Shown here: in pieces, positions 43,615 to 52,039 of the stretch | Layout of the letters: the number at the start of each line of letters is the position of its first letter | Position numbering within the stretch: position 1 is the first letter of the stretch | Assembly: GCF_009674535.1 (NCBI RefSeq) | Contig: NZ_WKJK01000026.1 | Coordinates: 1-61,017 of the forward strand | Direction of reading: 5' to 3' | DNA: 61,017 nt | Source of the DNA: Duganella guangzhouensis | Lineage (GTDB): Bacteria > Pseudomonadota > Gammaproteobacteria > Burkholderiales > Burkholderiaceae_D | Made by a program: the position numbers and the translations under genes | Notes under the pieces: generated by a model | Databases searched by the model: none | Told to the model about the DNA's origin: nothing | Seen by the model: only the letters and a program-made list of their open reading frames with translations

Positions 43615-44849
43615 CGCATCGCCATCCCGCCGTTGACGGCGATGGTGTCGCCGGTGATGAAGCCGGCGTCGTCGGACACGAGGTAGGCTACGGCGGCGGC
43701 AACGTCGGTCGGCTTGGCCAGGCGACGCAATGGCGTCTGGCGCGCGATCATCAGCTGCGCTTTTTCCGGAATATCGCCAATCAGCGTGGTTTCGCACATC
43801 CCTGGCGACACGCAGTTCACTGTGATGCCCTGCGGCCCCAGCTCGGCGGCCATGTAATTGGAGAACACCTGCAACGCCCCCTTGGCCATCGCGTATCCAG
43901 TCCACGTAACGGACGGCGGACCATCCAGCACCTGCGACGTAATGTTCACAATGCGGCCCCATTTGCGCGCGCCCATCTCCGGCACCACCGCGCTGGTCAT
44001 CAGGAACGCGCCTTTTACTTGCACGTCCATCTGCTGCTGCACATCGTCCCAGCCGGTCGCACCAAACGGCTTCGGATTGATGCGCGGCGACGCGTTATTC
44101 ACCAGCACACTGACCGCGCCAAACGCCTTCACCGCCGCCGCAAACAGCGCCTGCGCGCCCGCCTCGGTGGCGATATCCGCCTGCACCGCCAACGCCCGCC
44201 CGCGACGGCCCACGCCAGCCGCAGCGGCGCCGCCGGCCACCGCCGCACTGGCGGCCGAGTTGATCTCCGCAACGATTTGCGCCGCGCGATCCGCCTGGCC
44301 GCGATAATTCACCACCACATCAAAGCCATCCGCCGCCAGCCGCTGACAAATCGCCTTGCCGATGCCGCCGGCACCGCCGGTCACAATCGCCACGCGCGGG
44401 CGCGCATCGACAGCGGGTGCCGCCTCCGGCTCCGCCGCCACCAGCACCTTCACCTTGCCGACACCGGTCAAGATCAACTGCTGGTTCTGATTCACGATCC
44501 GCGTATCCAGCTCCAGCAAACGCTCGCGCTCATGCTTCTTCACCACCGTCGCGCTGATGGTCAGCACATCGCCCAAGCGCACCGGCAGCAGAAACTCCAT
44601 ATTCTGCGACACCCACAGCGCACCCGTGCCAGGCAGCTTGGTCCCGATCACCGTCGAGATGAACGAAGCGCCCAGCATGCCATGCACCACGATATCCTTG
44701 AACGCCGTGGTCTCCGCATAAGCGCGATCCACGTGCAGCGGATTATCATCGCCCGTCATCTCGACGAACTTGCGCACGTCGGCTTCGGTAATGTGCTTGG
44801 TCAGCGTCTGCGTCTCGCCAACCTGAATCGCATCAAAGTCCTTGAACAT
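43611..44849 (-). CDS. MaoC-type dehydratase fused to SDR ketoreductase
   Basis: The 412-residue fusion has residues ~1-135 as an (R)-hydratase/dehydratase hot-dog fold (TGDDNPLHVDRAYAETTAF...VHGMLGASFISTVIG, with the catalytic Asp and His). Residues ~155-412 are a FabG-like SDR: VTGGAGGIGKAI cofactor loop, NITS, and Y-x3-K in GYAMAKGAL. Together they could reduce a beta-ketoacyl and dehydrate or hydrate it on one polypeptide. ATG 44849 overlaps the KASIII stop (TGATG); the extension to 44885 would run into KASIII. Fused order and operon position suggest successive steps on an ACP-bound chain. Confidence 0.88.
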   Translation of the reverse strand: MFKDFDAIQVGETQTLTKHITEADVRKFVEMTGDDNPLHVDRAYAETTAFKDIVVHGMLGASFISTVIGTKLPGTGALWVSQNMEFLLPVRLGDVLTISATVVKKHERERLLELDTRIVNQNQQLILTGVGKVKVLVAAEPEAAPAVDARPRVAIVTGGAGGIGKAICQRLAADGFDVVVNYRGQADRAAQIVAEINSAASAAVAGGAAAAGVGRRGRALAVQADIATEAGAQALFAAAVKAFGAVSVLVNNASPRINPKPFGATGWDDVQQQMDVQVKGAFLMTSAVVPEMGARKWGRIVNITSQVLDGPPSVTWTGYAMAKGALQVFSNYMAAELGPQGITVNCVSPGMCETTLIGDIPEKAQLMIARQTPLRRLAKPTDVAAAVAYLVSDDAGFITGDTIAVNGGMAMR

Positions 44850-45865
44850 CACGCCGCCTTCCGCACCGGCATATGCCAGCGCCACACCGAAGCACCAAAG
44901 TTAAAGCCCGCGCCCACGGCAGCCAGCACCACCAGCTGACCATCCTTCATCAGCCCCTTGGATACCGCCTCGCTCAGCGCGATCCCCACAGAAGCCGCGC
45001 CGGTATTGCCGATCTCCTGCACATTGGTGAACGTCTTCTCCATGCCATAACCCATCTTGCGAACCACATACTCAATCATGTTCAGATTCGCCTGATGGAA
45101 CACCAGGAACTCCACCTCTTTAGGATCGATACCGCTCTTGGCGCACGCCTTGCGGATCACCGTCGGCAGATGCGTAATCGCCTGCTTCCAGGTCGCGATA
45201 CCATTCATCTCCATGTAATCGACCGCAGGGTCCCAGGCGCGGTCCTTGGAACCGAAGCTGGAACCACCGCCGCGCATACGCACCGCCTCAAAGTTCGAGC
45301 TATCGGTATGGAAGGCCGACGCCATGATGCCCTTGCCCTTCTCGGTGCGCGTCAGCACCGCCGCGCCAGCGCCATCGCTCATGTAAATCGCCGAGCTCAC
45401 GTCCGCGCGGTTGATGTAGCGCGAATTCAGCTCCACGCCAATCACCAGCGCATTGCGCACAGTCGGGTCAACCAGCATGCGGTCCGACGCCACCGTCAAG
45501 CCGGTGACAAAGCCGGCGCAATTGGCCTGCACGTCAAAGATCTGCGCGTGCGGCGCCTTCAGCAGCATCTGCACCTTGGCCGACACCGGCGGGAAAATAT
45601 AATCACCCGAGAACGTGCACACCACGATCAGGTCCACCTCATCGGCCGGAATGCCCGCCATGTCGAGCGCGTTCTGCGCCGCCTTGGCCGCGTAATCCGA
45701 CGCCGAGTCCTCCGGCCGCGCCAGATAACGGCGCTTGATGCCGGTCTTCTCCATGATCCATTCCGGACCGACTTCCAGATTCGCGCACAGCGTCTCGTTA
45801 TCCTCGATCAGGTCGGGCAAATGGTGGCCAACGCCGGCGATGGCGACGCCGCTATCGATAGTCAT
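44849..45865 (-). CDS. 3-oxoacyl-ACP synthase III (KASIII-like)
   Basis: The 338-residue FabH-like thiolase-fold enzyme has a Cys-His-Asn triad visible in DVQANCAGFVTGL, LVFHQANLNMIEYV and EIGNTGAASVGIAL. It starts a chain by condensing an acyl primer with malonyl-ACP. It is clearly not in a fatty-acid-synthesis context but in an operon with its own ACPs, FkbH and reductases. ATG 45865 overlaps the upstream MBL stop (ATGA). Confidence 0.92.
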   Translation of the reverse strand: MTIDSGVAIAGVGHHLPDLIEDNETLCANLEVGPEWIMEKTGIKRRYLARPEDSASDYAAKAAQNALDMAGIPADEVDLIVVCTFSGDYIFPPVSAKVQMLLKAPHAQIFDVQANCAGFVTGLTVASDRMLVDPTVRNALVIGVELNSRYINRADVSSAIYMSDGAGAAVLTRTEKGKGIMASAFHTDSSNFEAVRMRGGGSSFGSKDRAWDPAVDYMEMNGIATWKQAITHLPTVIRKACAKSGIDPKEVEFLVFHQANLNMIEYVVRKMGYGMEKTFTNVQEIGNTGAASVGIALSEAVSKGLMKDGQLVVLAAVGAGFNFGASVWRWHMPVRKAA

Positions 45866-46560
45866 AGTTCTACAGCCTTCGTTTCAGTGGAATGGGACAA
45901 GCCCAGGAATTCAAGCAGCGCGCGATTGGTCGCGCGCACTTCCGCGCCGCTGGCGCAACCGCCATGGCCCGGATAGACAATGCGCTCGGCCGTCAACATC
46001 GGCCACAGCGCCAGGATGGATTGCTTCAGGATTTCGGGTTGCTCACCCGGCAGATGCGACAGGCCCACGCCGCGCGTGTAAATCGTATCGCCGGTGAACA
46101 GCGCGCTGCCCAATTCAATGATGCACGACCCCGGCGTATGACCGGGCGCGCCATGAAACGTCAGCGCATGGCCAGCGACATCAATGGATTCGCCACTGGC
46201 CACCGCCGTCACCTCGGTCGGCTGCTCAATGCGCGACGCCAGCTTGAAGGCCATCAGCAAAAAGTTGGACGCCTTCAGCAGCTTACGGTCGGCGCCATGC
46301 AGATACACCGGCACGCCGTGCTTCTTCTGGAAGAACGCGGCCGAACCGGCATGATCGAAATGGCCGTGGGTGCAGAACACGGCGGTCGGCGTCAGCGCCA
46401 GCTCCTGCATCGCCGCATCGATGGCGGCCGGATCGAGCCCGCCGTCGATCAGCACACAGCGGCCATCGCCGATGCCGCAAATATAGGCATTGGAAGGGAA
46501 TTCGCCGCTGGTCACTCGCCAAACGTCGCCGCCGCCCCAGTGACCGACCGGCGCCAGCAT
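45862..46560 (-). CDS. MBL-fold hydrolase (possible thioesterase)
   Basis: The 232-residue metallo-beta-lactamase-fold protein has VFCTHGHFDHAGSAAFF (HxHxDH), HGAPGHTPGSCII, LFTGDTIYTRGVG and a final VYPGHGG, a full set of glyoxalase II-like zinc ligands. In an ACP operon it may hydrolyse an acyl thioester (editing or release). ATG 46560 is preceded by GGAG; an in-frame GTG at 46575 is a less likely start. It lies one base from the SDR stop and overlaps KASIII by four bases. Confidence 0.88.
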   Translation of the reverse strand: MLAPVGHWGGGDVWRVTSGEFPSNAYICGIGDGRCVLIDGGLDPAAIDAAMQELALTPTAVFCTHGHFDHAGSAAFFQKKHGVPVYLHGADRKLLKASNFLLMAFKLASRIEQPTEVTAVASGESIDVAGHALTFHGAPGHTPGSCIIELGSALFTGDTIYTRGVGLSHLPGEQPEILKQSILALWPMLTAERIVYPGHGGCASGAEVRATNRALLEFLGLSHSTETKAVEL

Positions 46561-46561
46561 G

Positions 46562-47284
46562 TTAGTTGACTCCACCCAGGAACACAGTCTGCGCCGTGAT
46601 CTGCGCCGAACGCTCGGCGGCGAAGAAGTCGATCACGTTGAGAATATCGTCTTCCTTCGACATGCGCGGCACCGGCAGGCCGGCGATGATGGCATCGATC
46701 TTGTCGCGCGGGAGCTGCGCCAGCATATCGCTTTCAATCGCGTTGATGCCCAGCGTATTGCAGGTCACGTTCATGGTCGCGAACTCCTTGGCCATGACGT
46801 TGGCCAGCGTCGACAAACCGGCCTTGCAGGCGGCGTACATCGAATCGCCGATCGGCTCCAGCGACGCCGCCATCGAACCGATGTTGATGATGCGGCCCCA
46901 CTTCCGCTTGCGCATCATCTTGGCCGCTTCGCGCGACACCATGAAGGGTCCCAGCAAATTCACGTTGACCATCGCCTGCGCGGCGGCCGGCGGCATGATC
47001 ATCGAATACTGCGAGGTCAGCACGGCGGCGTTGTTCACCACGATCTGGATCGAATCGGTCACCTGCTTCAGCGCCGCGAAGCCCTTGATGACGGACTCGG
47101 TGTCACCCACGTCCACCTCGAAGTGGTGGTAGTTGGGATGATCGATCGAACCGGCGCCACGGGCAAAGCCAATCACCTTGTCGGCGCCGTTGTTCAGGAA
47201 GTGCTCGGCGATGGCCTTGCCGACGCCACGACGGCTGCCGGTCACCAACACCACCTTGCCCGCGTACAGACCTTCGCTCATCAT
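46562..47284 (-). CDS. SDR-family oxidoreductase (FabG-like)
   Basis: The 240-residue reductase has VVLVTGSRRGVGKAIAEH (NAD(P) loop), IVVNNAAVLTS, INIGSM (catalytic Ser) and MYAACKAGLSTLANVMA (Y-x3-K). It is probably a beta-ketoacyl-ACP reductase giving a 3-hydroxyacyl group. The start ATGATG overlaps the ACP stop. It is the second SDR activity of the operon after the MaoC-SDR fusion, so two keto groups or two substrates are likely. Confidence 0.9.
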   Translation of the reverse strand: MMSEGLYAGKVVLVTGSRRGVGKAIAEHFLNNGADKVIGFARGAGSIDHPNYHHFEVDVGDTESVIKGFAALKQVTDSIQIVVNNAAVLTSQYSMIMPPAAAQAMVNVNLLGPFMVSREAAKMMRKRKWGRIINIGSMAASLEPIGDSMYAACKAGLSTLANVMAKEFATMNVTCNTLGINAIESDMLAQLPRDKIDAIIAGLPVPRMSKEDDILNVIDFFAAERSAQITAQTVFLGGVN

Positions 47285-47583
47285 CAGCCCTCGTTCACCA
47301 GGATCATGATGTAGTTGAGCAGGGTCTGCACGTCATCGAACGGCGAGATTTCCTGGCTCATGGCGCGGTCGTCGGTCAGGCTGATGCTGCGGCCCAGCGC
47401 GGTCGACACATCACCTTCGACGTCCACGATCACCGACACCAGCGCCAGCGAATCCAGCGTGGCGTTGGGTCCGAACAGTGGCGTGGTCGGGCCGGCTTCG
47501 AACTTCTCGTCGTCGCCCAGTTCGTCGTTCAGGTTCTGCAAAGCGCGCAGAATGATTTCCAGCACATTCTCTTTAGTCAACAT
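47284..47583 (-). CDS. Acyl carrier protein-like (operon-specific, A)
   Basis: The 99-residue protein has an ACP-like Ser site in LDSLALVSVIVDVEGDVS. It is longer than typical ACPs because of an insert around FEAGPTTPLFGPNAT; this PxTPLFG pattern before the site occurs in ACPs of specialised pathways. ATG 47583 follows AAGGA. It overlaps the SDR start. Two different ACPs in one operon suggests two separately loaded building blocks. Confidence 0.85.
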   Translation of the reverse strand: MLTKENVLEIILRALQNLNDELGDDEKFEAGPTTPLFGPNATLDSLALVSVIVDVEGDVSTALGRSISLTDDRAMSQEISPFDDVQTLLNYIMILVNEG

Positions 47584-47610
47584 CAAAATCTTCCTTGGGG
47601 GGTTATGCGT

Positions 47611-48195
47611 TCAAGCGTGGGCGCGGCGGGCGGCAGTGATCAGGGCGTTCATGCGGGGATAGGAAACGCTGCGGGCTTCGTCCACCAGCAGACCGAGAAT
47701 CACGGCGTCCTGCCATTTGCCGTCGATGAAGTAATGGCTGCGCATGCGGCCCTCTTCCTTCATGCCCAGATACTTCTGCCACTTCACCATCAGCGGATTG
47801 CCGGAGGCAACGGTGCCGTGCAGGCGGATCAGGTCCAGCTGATCGAAGGCGAATTCGTACAGCAGCTTCATCGCCTCGACCGCCGCCGGCACGCCTTTGG
47901 CGGCTTCCTCGTCACCGATCAGGAAACGGCCGGTTTCGGCGTGACGATTGACCTTGTTGATGCCGACCAGCGACAGCATGCCGATGGCGCGGCCATCCTT
48001 CAATTCGATGATGAAATTATATTCGGAGCCCGGACGGCTCGCAATCCAGGCGGCCTGCTGTTCGACCGTGGCGGCGCCGGCGTTGAGCAGGCGGGCGCGG
48101 TCGGCCTGGCGCCAGGCGAAAGTCTGGGCGGCGTCGTCGACGCGCATCATGCGCAGCGTGACAAATTCACCTTCCAGTTTGACTGTATCGTTCAC
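47611..48195 (-). CDS. GNAT-family N-acetyl/acyltransferase
   Basis: The 194-residue GNAT reads VKLEGEFVTLRMMRVDDAAQTFAWRQ, YNFIIELKDGRAIGMLSLVGI, TGRFLIGDEEAAKG and KYLGMKEEGRMRSHYFIDGKWQDAVILGLL, the layout of RimJ/PseH-type acyltransferases. GTG 48195 with GGAG five bases upstream is the best start. It is first in the nine-gene minus operon, so it may transfer the completed acyl chain from ACP to the amino sugar; the plus-strand GNAT is the other candidate. Confidence 0.82.
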   Translation of the reverse strand: MNDTVKLEGEFVTLRMMRVDDAAQTFAWRQADRARLLNAGAATVEQQAAWIASRPGSEYNFIIELKDGRAIGMLSLVGINKVNRHAETGRFLIGDEEAAKGVPAAVEAMKLLYEFAFDQLDLIRLHGTVASGNPLMVKWQKYLGMKEEGRMRSHYFIDGKWQDAVILGLLVDEARSVSYPRMNALITAARRAHA

Positions 48196-48361
48196 GTAAG
48201 CTCCGCAGTATCGGCATGTTGTTAATGCGGACAAACTTTACCATAAGCGCAGGGGCTTGCGGTCCGGAAAACAGGGGTGTGTTGACCGCTCTGTCTTTTT
48301 ACCCACAAGGGGCGGTTGTGCACGGTACAATCGGCGCATCTTATTCCGCAAGGCAGCTTGA

Positions 48362-50662
48362 ATGGACAATCCGCGCGCACCAGCATCGACCCCGTCCCTG
48401 GACGATTGGCGCCGCGCGGCCGCCCGCTCCGCGCCCGGCGGCGATGCCGCGCGCCTGGATACCCCGCAGGCCGACGATATCACGCTGAAAGCCCTGTACA
48501 CGGCGGCCGACCTGGATGGTCTGCCGCACACCGACACCTTGCCCGGCTTCGCGCCCTTTGTGCGCGGGCCGCAAGCCACCATGTACGCGGCGCGGCCGTG
48601 GACCATCCGCCAGTACGCCGGCTTTTCCACCGCCGCCGAATCCAACGCCTTCTATCGCCGCACGCTGGCCGGCGGCGGCCAGGGCGTGTCGGTGGCGTTC
48701 GACCTGGCCACCCATCGCGGCTACGATTCCGACCATCCGCGCGTCAAGGGCGATGTCGGCAAGGCCGGCGTGGCGGTCGATTCGGTCGAGGACATGAAGA
48801 TCCTGTTCGACGGCATCGCGCTCGACAAGGTATCGGTATCGATGACCATGAATGGCGCGGTGCTGCCGGTATTGGCCGGCTACATTGTCGCCGCCGAGGA
48901 GTCGGGCGTGGCGCCGGAACAACTGTCCGGTACCATACAGAACGACATCCTGAAGGAATTCATGGTGCGGAATACGTACATCTATCCGCCCGAGCCATCG
49001 ATGCGCATCGTCGCCGACATCATTGCCTACACGGCACAGCACATGCCGAAGTTCAATTCGGTGTCGATTTCCGGCTATCACATGCAGGAAGCCGGCGCCA
49101 CGCCGGCGCTGGAGCTGGGCCTGACGCTGGCCGACGGCATGGAATACGTGCGCACCGCCATCAACAAGGGCATGGACGTGGATGACTTTGCCGGCCGGCT
49201 GTCGTTCTTCTTTGGCGTCGGCATGAACTTCTATCTGGAAGTGGCCAAGCTGCGCGCGGCGCGCCTGCTGTGGTGCCGCATCATGCAGGACTTTGGCGCC
49301 AAGTCGCAGAAATCGCTGATGCTGCGCACCCACTGCCAGACTTCCGGCTGGTCGCTGACGGTGCAAGACCCCTACAACAACGTGGTGCGCACCACGGTGG
49401 AGGCGATGGCGGCGGTGTTTGGCGGCACCCAGTCGCTGCACACCAACTCGCTGGACGAGGCGATCGCGCTGCCGTCCGAGTTTGCGGCGCGCATCGCCCG
49501 CAACACCCAGTTGATTTTGCAGGAGGAGACCCAGATCACCAACGTCATCGATCCATGGGCCGGTTCCTACATGATGGAAAAGCTGACCCAGGATGTAGCC
49601 GATCAGGCCTGGGCCATCATCCAGGAAGTGGAGCAGATGGGCGGCATGACGCAGGCCGTGGGCTCGGGCTGGGCCAAGCTGAAGATCGAGGCGGCGGCGG
49701 CGGTCAAGCAGGCGCGCATCGATTCCGGAAAGGATGTGATCGTGGGCGTCAACAAATACCAGAGCGGCATTGAGGATCAGGTCGAGGCGCGCGAGATCGA
49801 CAACACGGCGGTGCGCGAGCAGCAGATCGCGCGGCTGGCGGCGATCCGCGCCGCGCGTGATCAGGATGCGGTTGGCGCCGCGCTGGCCGAACTGGGCGTG
49901 GCGGCGTACGAAGGCCATGGCAATCTGCTGGAGCTGGCGGTGCGCGCCACCCGTCTGCGCGCCACCGTGGGCGAGATTTCGGATGCGCTGGAACAGGCGT
50001 GGGGACGGCATCGCGCCACCAGCCAGAGCGTGTCCGGCGTGTACGCGGCCGGTTTGGCCGATGACGAAAACTGGACACGTTTGCGCGCCGAAGTCGAACA
50101 GTTCGCGGTCGAACAGGGACGCCGGCCGCGCATCATGGTCGCCAAGCTGGGGCAGGATGGGCATGACCGTGGCGCGCGCGTGGTCGGTTCGGCGTTTGCC
50201 GATCTGGGCTTCGACGTCGACCTCGGGCCGCTGTTCCAGACGCCGCAGGAAGCCGCGCGCCAGGCCATCGAGAACGATGTGCACGCGGTCGGCATCTCCA
50301 CACTGGCCGCCGGCCACAAGACGCTGGTGCCGGAATTGATTGCCGCCTTGCGCGAGCAGGGCGCGGACGACATCATCGTGTTCGTCGGCGGCGTGGTGCC
50401 GACGCAGGACCATGGCTTCCTGTACCAGGCTGGCGTCAAAGGCATCTTCGGCCCCGGCACGCCGATCCCGCAGTGCGCGGCCGAAGTGCTGCAGCAAGTG
50501 CGCGAAGCATTGGGCGTTGCCGACGCGGTGGACACCACACTGCACGGCCCGGCCACCGCGCTCTCTGGCGCCGATCAGGCGCTGCCGCTCACGGCCGCCG
50601 CCCGCACCGGCGCAGACCGCGCCTCGCCGTCCGCAGGGGCCGGCACCGCGACCCGCGCCTGA
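48362..50662 (+). CDS. scpA: Methylmalonyl-CoA mutase (single-chain)
   Basis: The 766-residue adenosylcobalamin enzyme interconverts methylmalonyl-CoA and succinyl-CoA. ATMYAARPWTIRQYAGFSTA is the CoA-mutase entry motif and GVSVAFDLATHRGYDSDHPRVKGDVGKAGVAV the barrel signature. The C-terminal B12 domain contains the base-off ligand motif KLGQDGHDRGARVV (DxHxxG). About 40 extra low-complexity residues follow the B12 domain. The stop overlaps meaB (TGATG). The role is propionate or branched-chain degradation, or methylmalonyl-CoA supply. Confidence 0.95.
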   Translation: MDNPRAPASTPSLDDWRRAAARSAPGGDAARLDTPQADDITLKALYTAADLDGLPHTDTLPGFAPFVRGPQATMYAARPWTIRQYAGFSTAAESNAFYRRTLAGGGQGVSVAFDLATHRGYDSDHPRVKGDVGKAGVAVDSVEDMKILFDGIALDKVSVSMTMNGAVLPVLAGYIVAAEESGVAPEQLSGTIQNDILKEFMVRNTYIYPPEPSMRIVADIIAYTAQHMPKFNSVSISGYHMQEAGATPALELGLTLADGMEYVRTAINKGMDVDDFAGRLSFFFGVGMNFYLEVAKLRAARLLWCRIMQDFGAKSQKSLMLRTHCQTSGWSLTVQDPYNNVVRTTVEAMAAVFGGTQSLHTNSLDEAIALPSEFAARIARNTQLILQEETQITNVIDPWAGSYMMEKLTQDVADQAWAIIQEVEQMGGMTQAVGSGWAKLKIEAAAAVKQARIDSGKDVIVGVNKYQSGIEDQVEAREIDNTAVREQQIARLAAIRAARDQDAVGAALAELGVAAYEGHGNLLELAVRATRLRATVGEISDALEQAWGRHRATSQSVSGVYAAGLADDENWTRLRAEVEQFAVEQGRRPRIMVAKLGQDGHDRGARVVGSAFADLGFDVDLGPLFQTPQEAARQAIENDVHAVGISTLAAGHKTLVPELIAALREQGADDIIVFVGGVVPTQDHGFLYQAGVKGIFGPGTPIPQCAAEVLQQVREALGVADAVDTTLHGPATALSGADQALPLTAAARTGADRASPSAGAGTATRA

Positions 50663-51642
50663 TGGCCATCGAGCCTGACGACGACGCTCTCGCCACCGCC
50701 CTGCTGGCGCGGCAACGGCGCGCGCTGGCCAAAGCCATCACCCTGGTCGAATCGGCCCGCCCCGATCACCGGCTACGCGCCCAATCCCTGCTGGACCGCC
50801 TTTTGCCGCACACCGGCAACGCCCTGCGCATCGGCATCAGCGGCGTGCCCGGCGTCGGCAAATCGACCTTTATCGAAACCTTCGGCATGTACCTGCTGGA
50901 GCAAGGTCTGCGCGTCGCTGTGCTGGCGGTCGACCCCTCCTCCCCGCTGACCGGCGGCTCCATCCTGGGCGACAAAACCCGCATGGAACAGCTGTCGCAA
51001 CAGGAAAACGCCTACATCCGCCCCTCCCCCGCGCGCGGCGCGCTGGGCGGCGTCGGCCACCAGAGCCGCGAAGCCATGCTGCTGTGCGAAGCGGCCGGCT
51101 TCGACATCATCATCGTTGAAACGGTCGGCGTCGGCCAAAGCGAAACCGCAGTCGCCGCCATGTGCGACGTGTTCCTGTTGCTGCAACTGCCCAACGCCGG
51201 CGACGAACTGCAAGGCATCAAAAAAGGCATCCTCGAACTGGCCGACCTGGTGGTCTACAACAAAACCGACCTTGACCCGCGCGCCGCCGCCATCGCCGCC
51301 GGCCAGATGCGCAGCGCCTTGCACATGCTGCGCCCCGCCTCGCCGCACTGGCAAGTGCCGGTACTACAGGCCAGCGCCACCAGCGGCGACGGCATCGCCG
51401 AAATCTGGGCCACGCTGCAAAACTACCGCCGCCTGATGCAGCAAGCCGGCGCCTTCGACGAGCGCCGCAAGCAGCAGGCACAGGCCTGGATGTGGCAGCT
51501 GATCGAAGCCGGCCTGCAGGAACGCTTCCGCCATCATCCCGCCATCCAGGCCGCGTTGCCGCAAGCGCTGCGACAAGCCGCCGACGGCACCGTCAATCCC
51601 GCTACCTTGGCGGCGCTGCTGCTGGACGCGTTCCAGCGGTAG
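50662..51642 (+). CDS. meaB: MeaB/ArgK-type G-protein chaperone of the mutase
   Basis: The 326-residue P-loop GTPase loads and protects the B12 cofactor of methylmalonyl-CoA mutase. GISGVPGVGKSTFIE is Walker A, AVLAVDPSSPLTGGSILGDKTRM the family signature, VETVGVGQSE switch II and VVYNKTDL the NKxD box. ATG 50662 overlaps the mutase stop, giving coupled synthesis. The last 41 bases overlap a convergent small gene on the other strand. Confidence 0.95.
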   Translation: MAIEPDDDALATALLARQRRALAKAITLVESARPDHRLRAQSLLDRLLPHTGNALRIGISGVPGVGKSTFIETFGMYLLEQGLRVAVLAVDPSSPLTGGSILGDKTRMEQLSQQENAYIRPSPARGALGGVGHQSREAMLLCEAAGFDIIIVETVGVGQSETAVAAMCDVFLLLQLPNAGDELQGIKKGILELADLVVYNKTDLDPRAAAIAAGQMRSALHMLRPASPHWQVPVLQASATSGDGIAEIWATLQNYRRLMQQAGAFDERRKQQAQAWMWQLIEAGLQERFRHHPAIQAALPQALRQAADGTVNPATLAALLLDAFQR

Positions 51643-52039
51643 GCGCCAGCGGCGGCGCCTTCTTCAGCCGCTTGCCGGCGATCTGCACCCAAGCACCGTC
51701 CACCAGTTGATACTCCGCTTGCTGTACTGAATAACCAATGCCGCCGCGCTCGATGGCCAGATGAATGCAATCGGCGCCGACCTGGCCCGACTTCAGCCGG
51801 CGCATGGGAACAGACGCGTCGACAATCGCGTCGGAGGCATTAAATTTGCCGCCGATATCCGAGATGCCACCGGTACCGACCACCGACCGTTCCAGCAAAT
51901 CCTGCACCTGCGCCGGCAAATCATTCAGCGACGCCAGCTCCCTGGCCTGGGCGATTTCACAGTGCGTGTCCTGCGCATACGCCGGAGCGGCAAAAACTGC
52001 CGCCAACATCATCATTCGAAATTTTCGAACATAGCTCAT
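51602..52039 (-). CDS. Small exported protein, unknown function
   Basis: The 145-residue product has a signal peptide (MSYVRKFRMMMLAAVFAAPAYAQD). The mature part has two Cys (HCEIAQ and DCIHL) and a Pro-rich tail. No domain is recognised. Its first ~10 residues and the region upstream resemble those of the gene at 56804-57682, although the mature proteins are unrelated, which marks one end of a duplicated block. It is divergent from isochorismatase copy 1 and overlaps meaB by 41 bp at the 3' ends. Confidence 0.65.
   Translation of the reverse strand: MSYVRKFRMMMLAAVFAAPAYAQDTHCEIAQARELASLNDLPAQVQDLLERSVVGTGGISDIGGKFNASDAIVDASVPMRRLKSGQVGADCIHLAIERGGIGYSVQQAEYQLVDGAWVQIAGKRLKKAPPLAPTAGTRPAAAPPR

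Noticed and set aside
46562..48195. Minus operon as housekeeping fatty-acid synthesis
   Set aside because: Two ACPs with unusual sequences, FkbH, GNATs and an AMP-ligase are not part of the fab cluster, and no fabD or fabF is present.
48341..50545. Minus-strand 734-codon frame opposite methylmalonyl-CoA mutase
   Set aside because: The mutase frame has the B12 and CoA motifs; the antisense frame is a GC-rich shadow.
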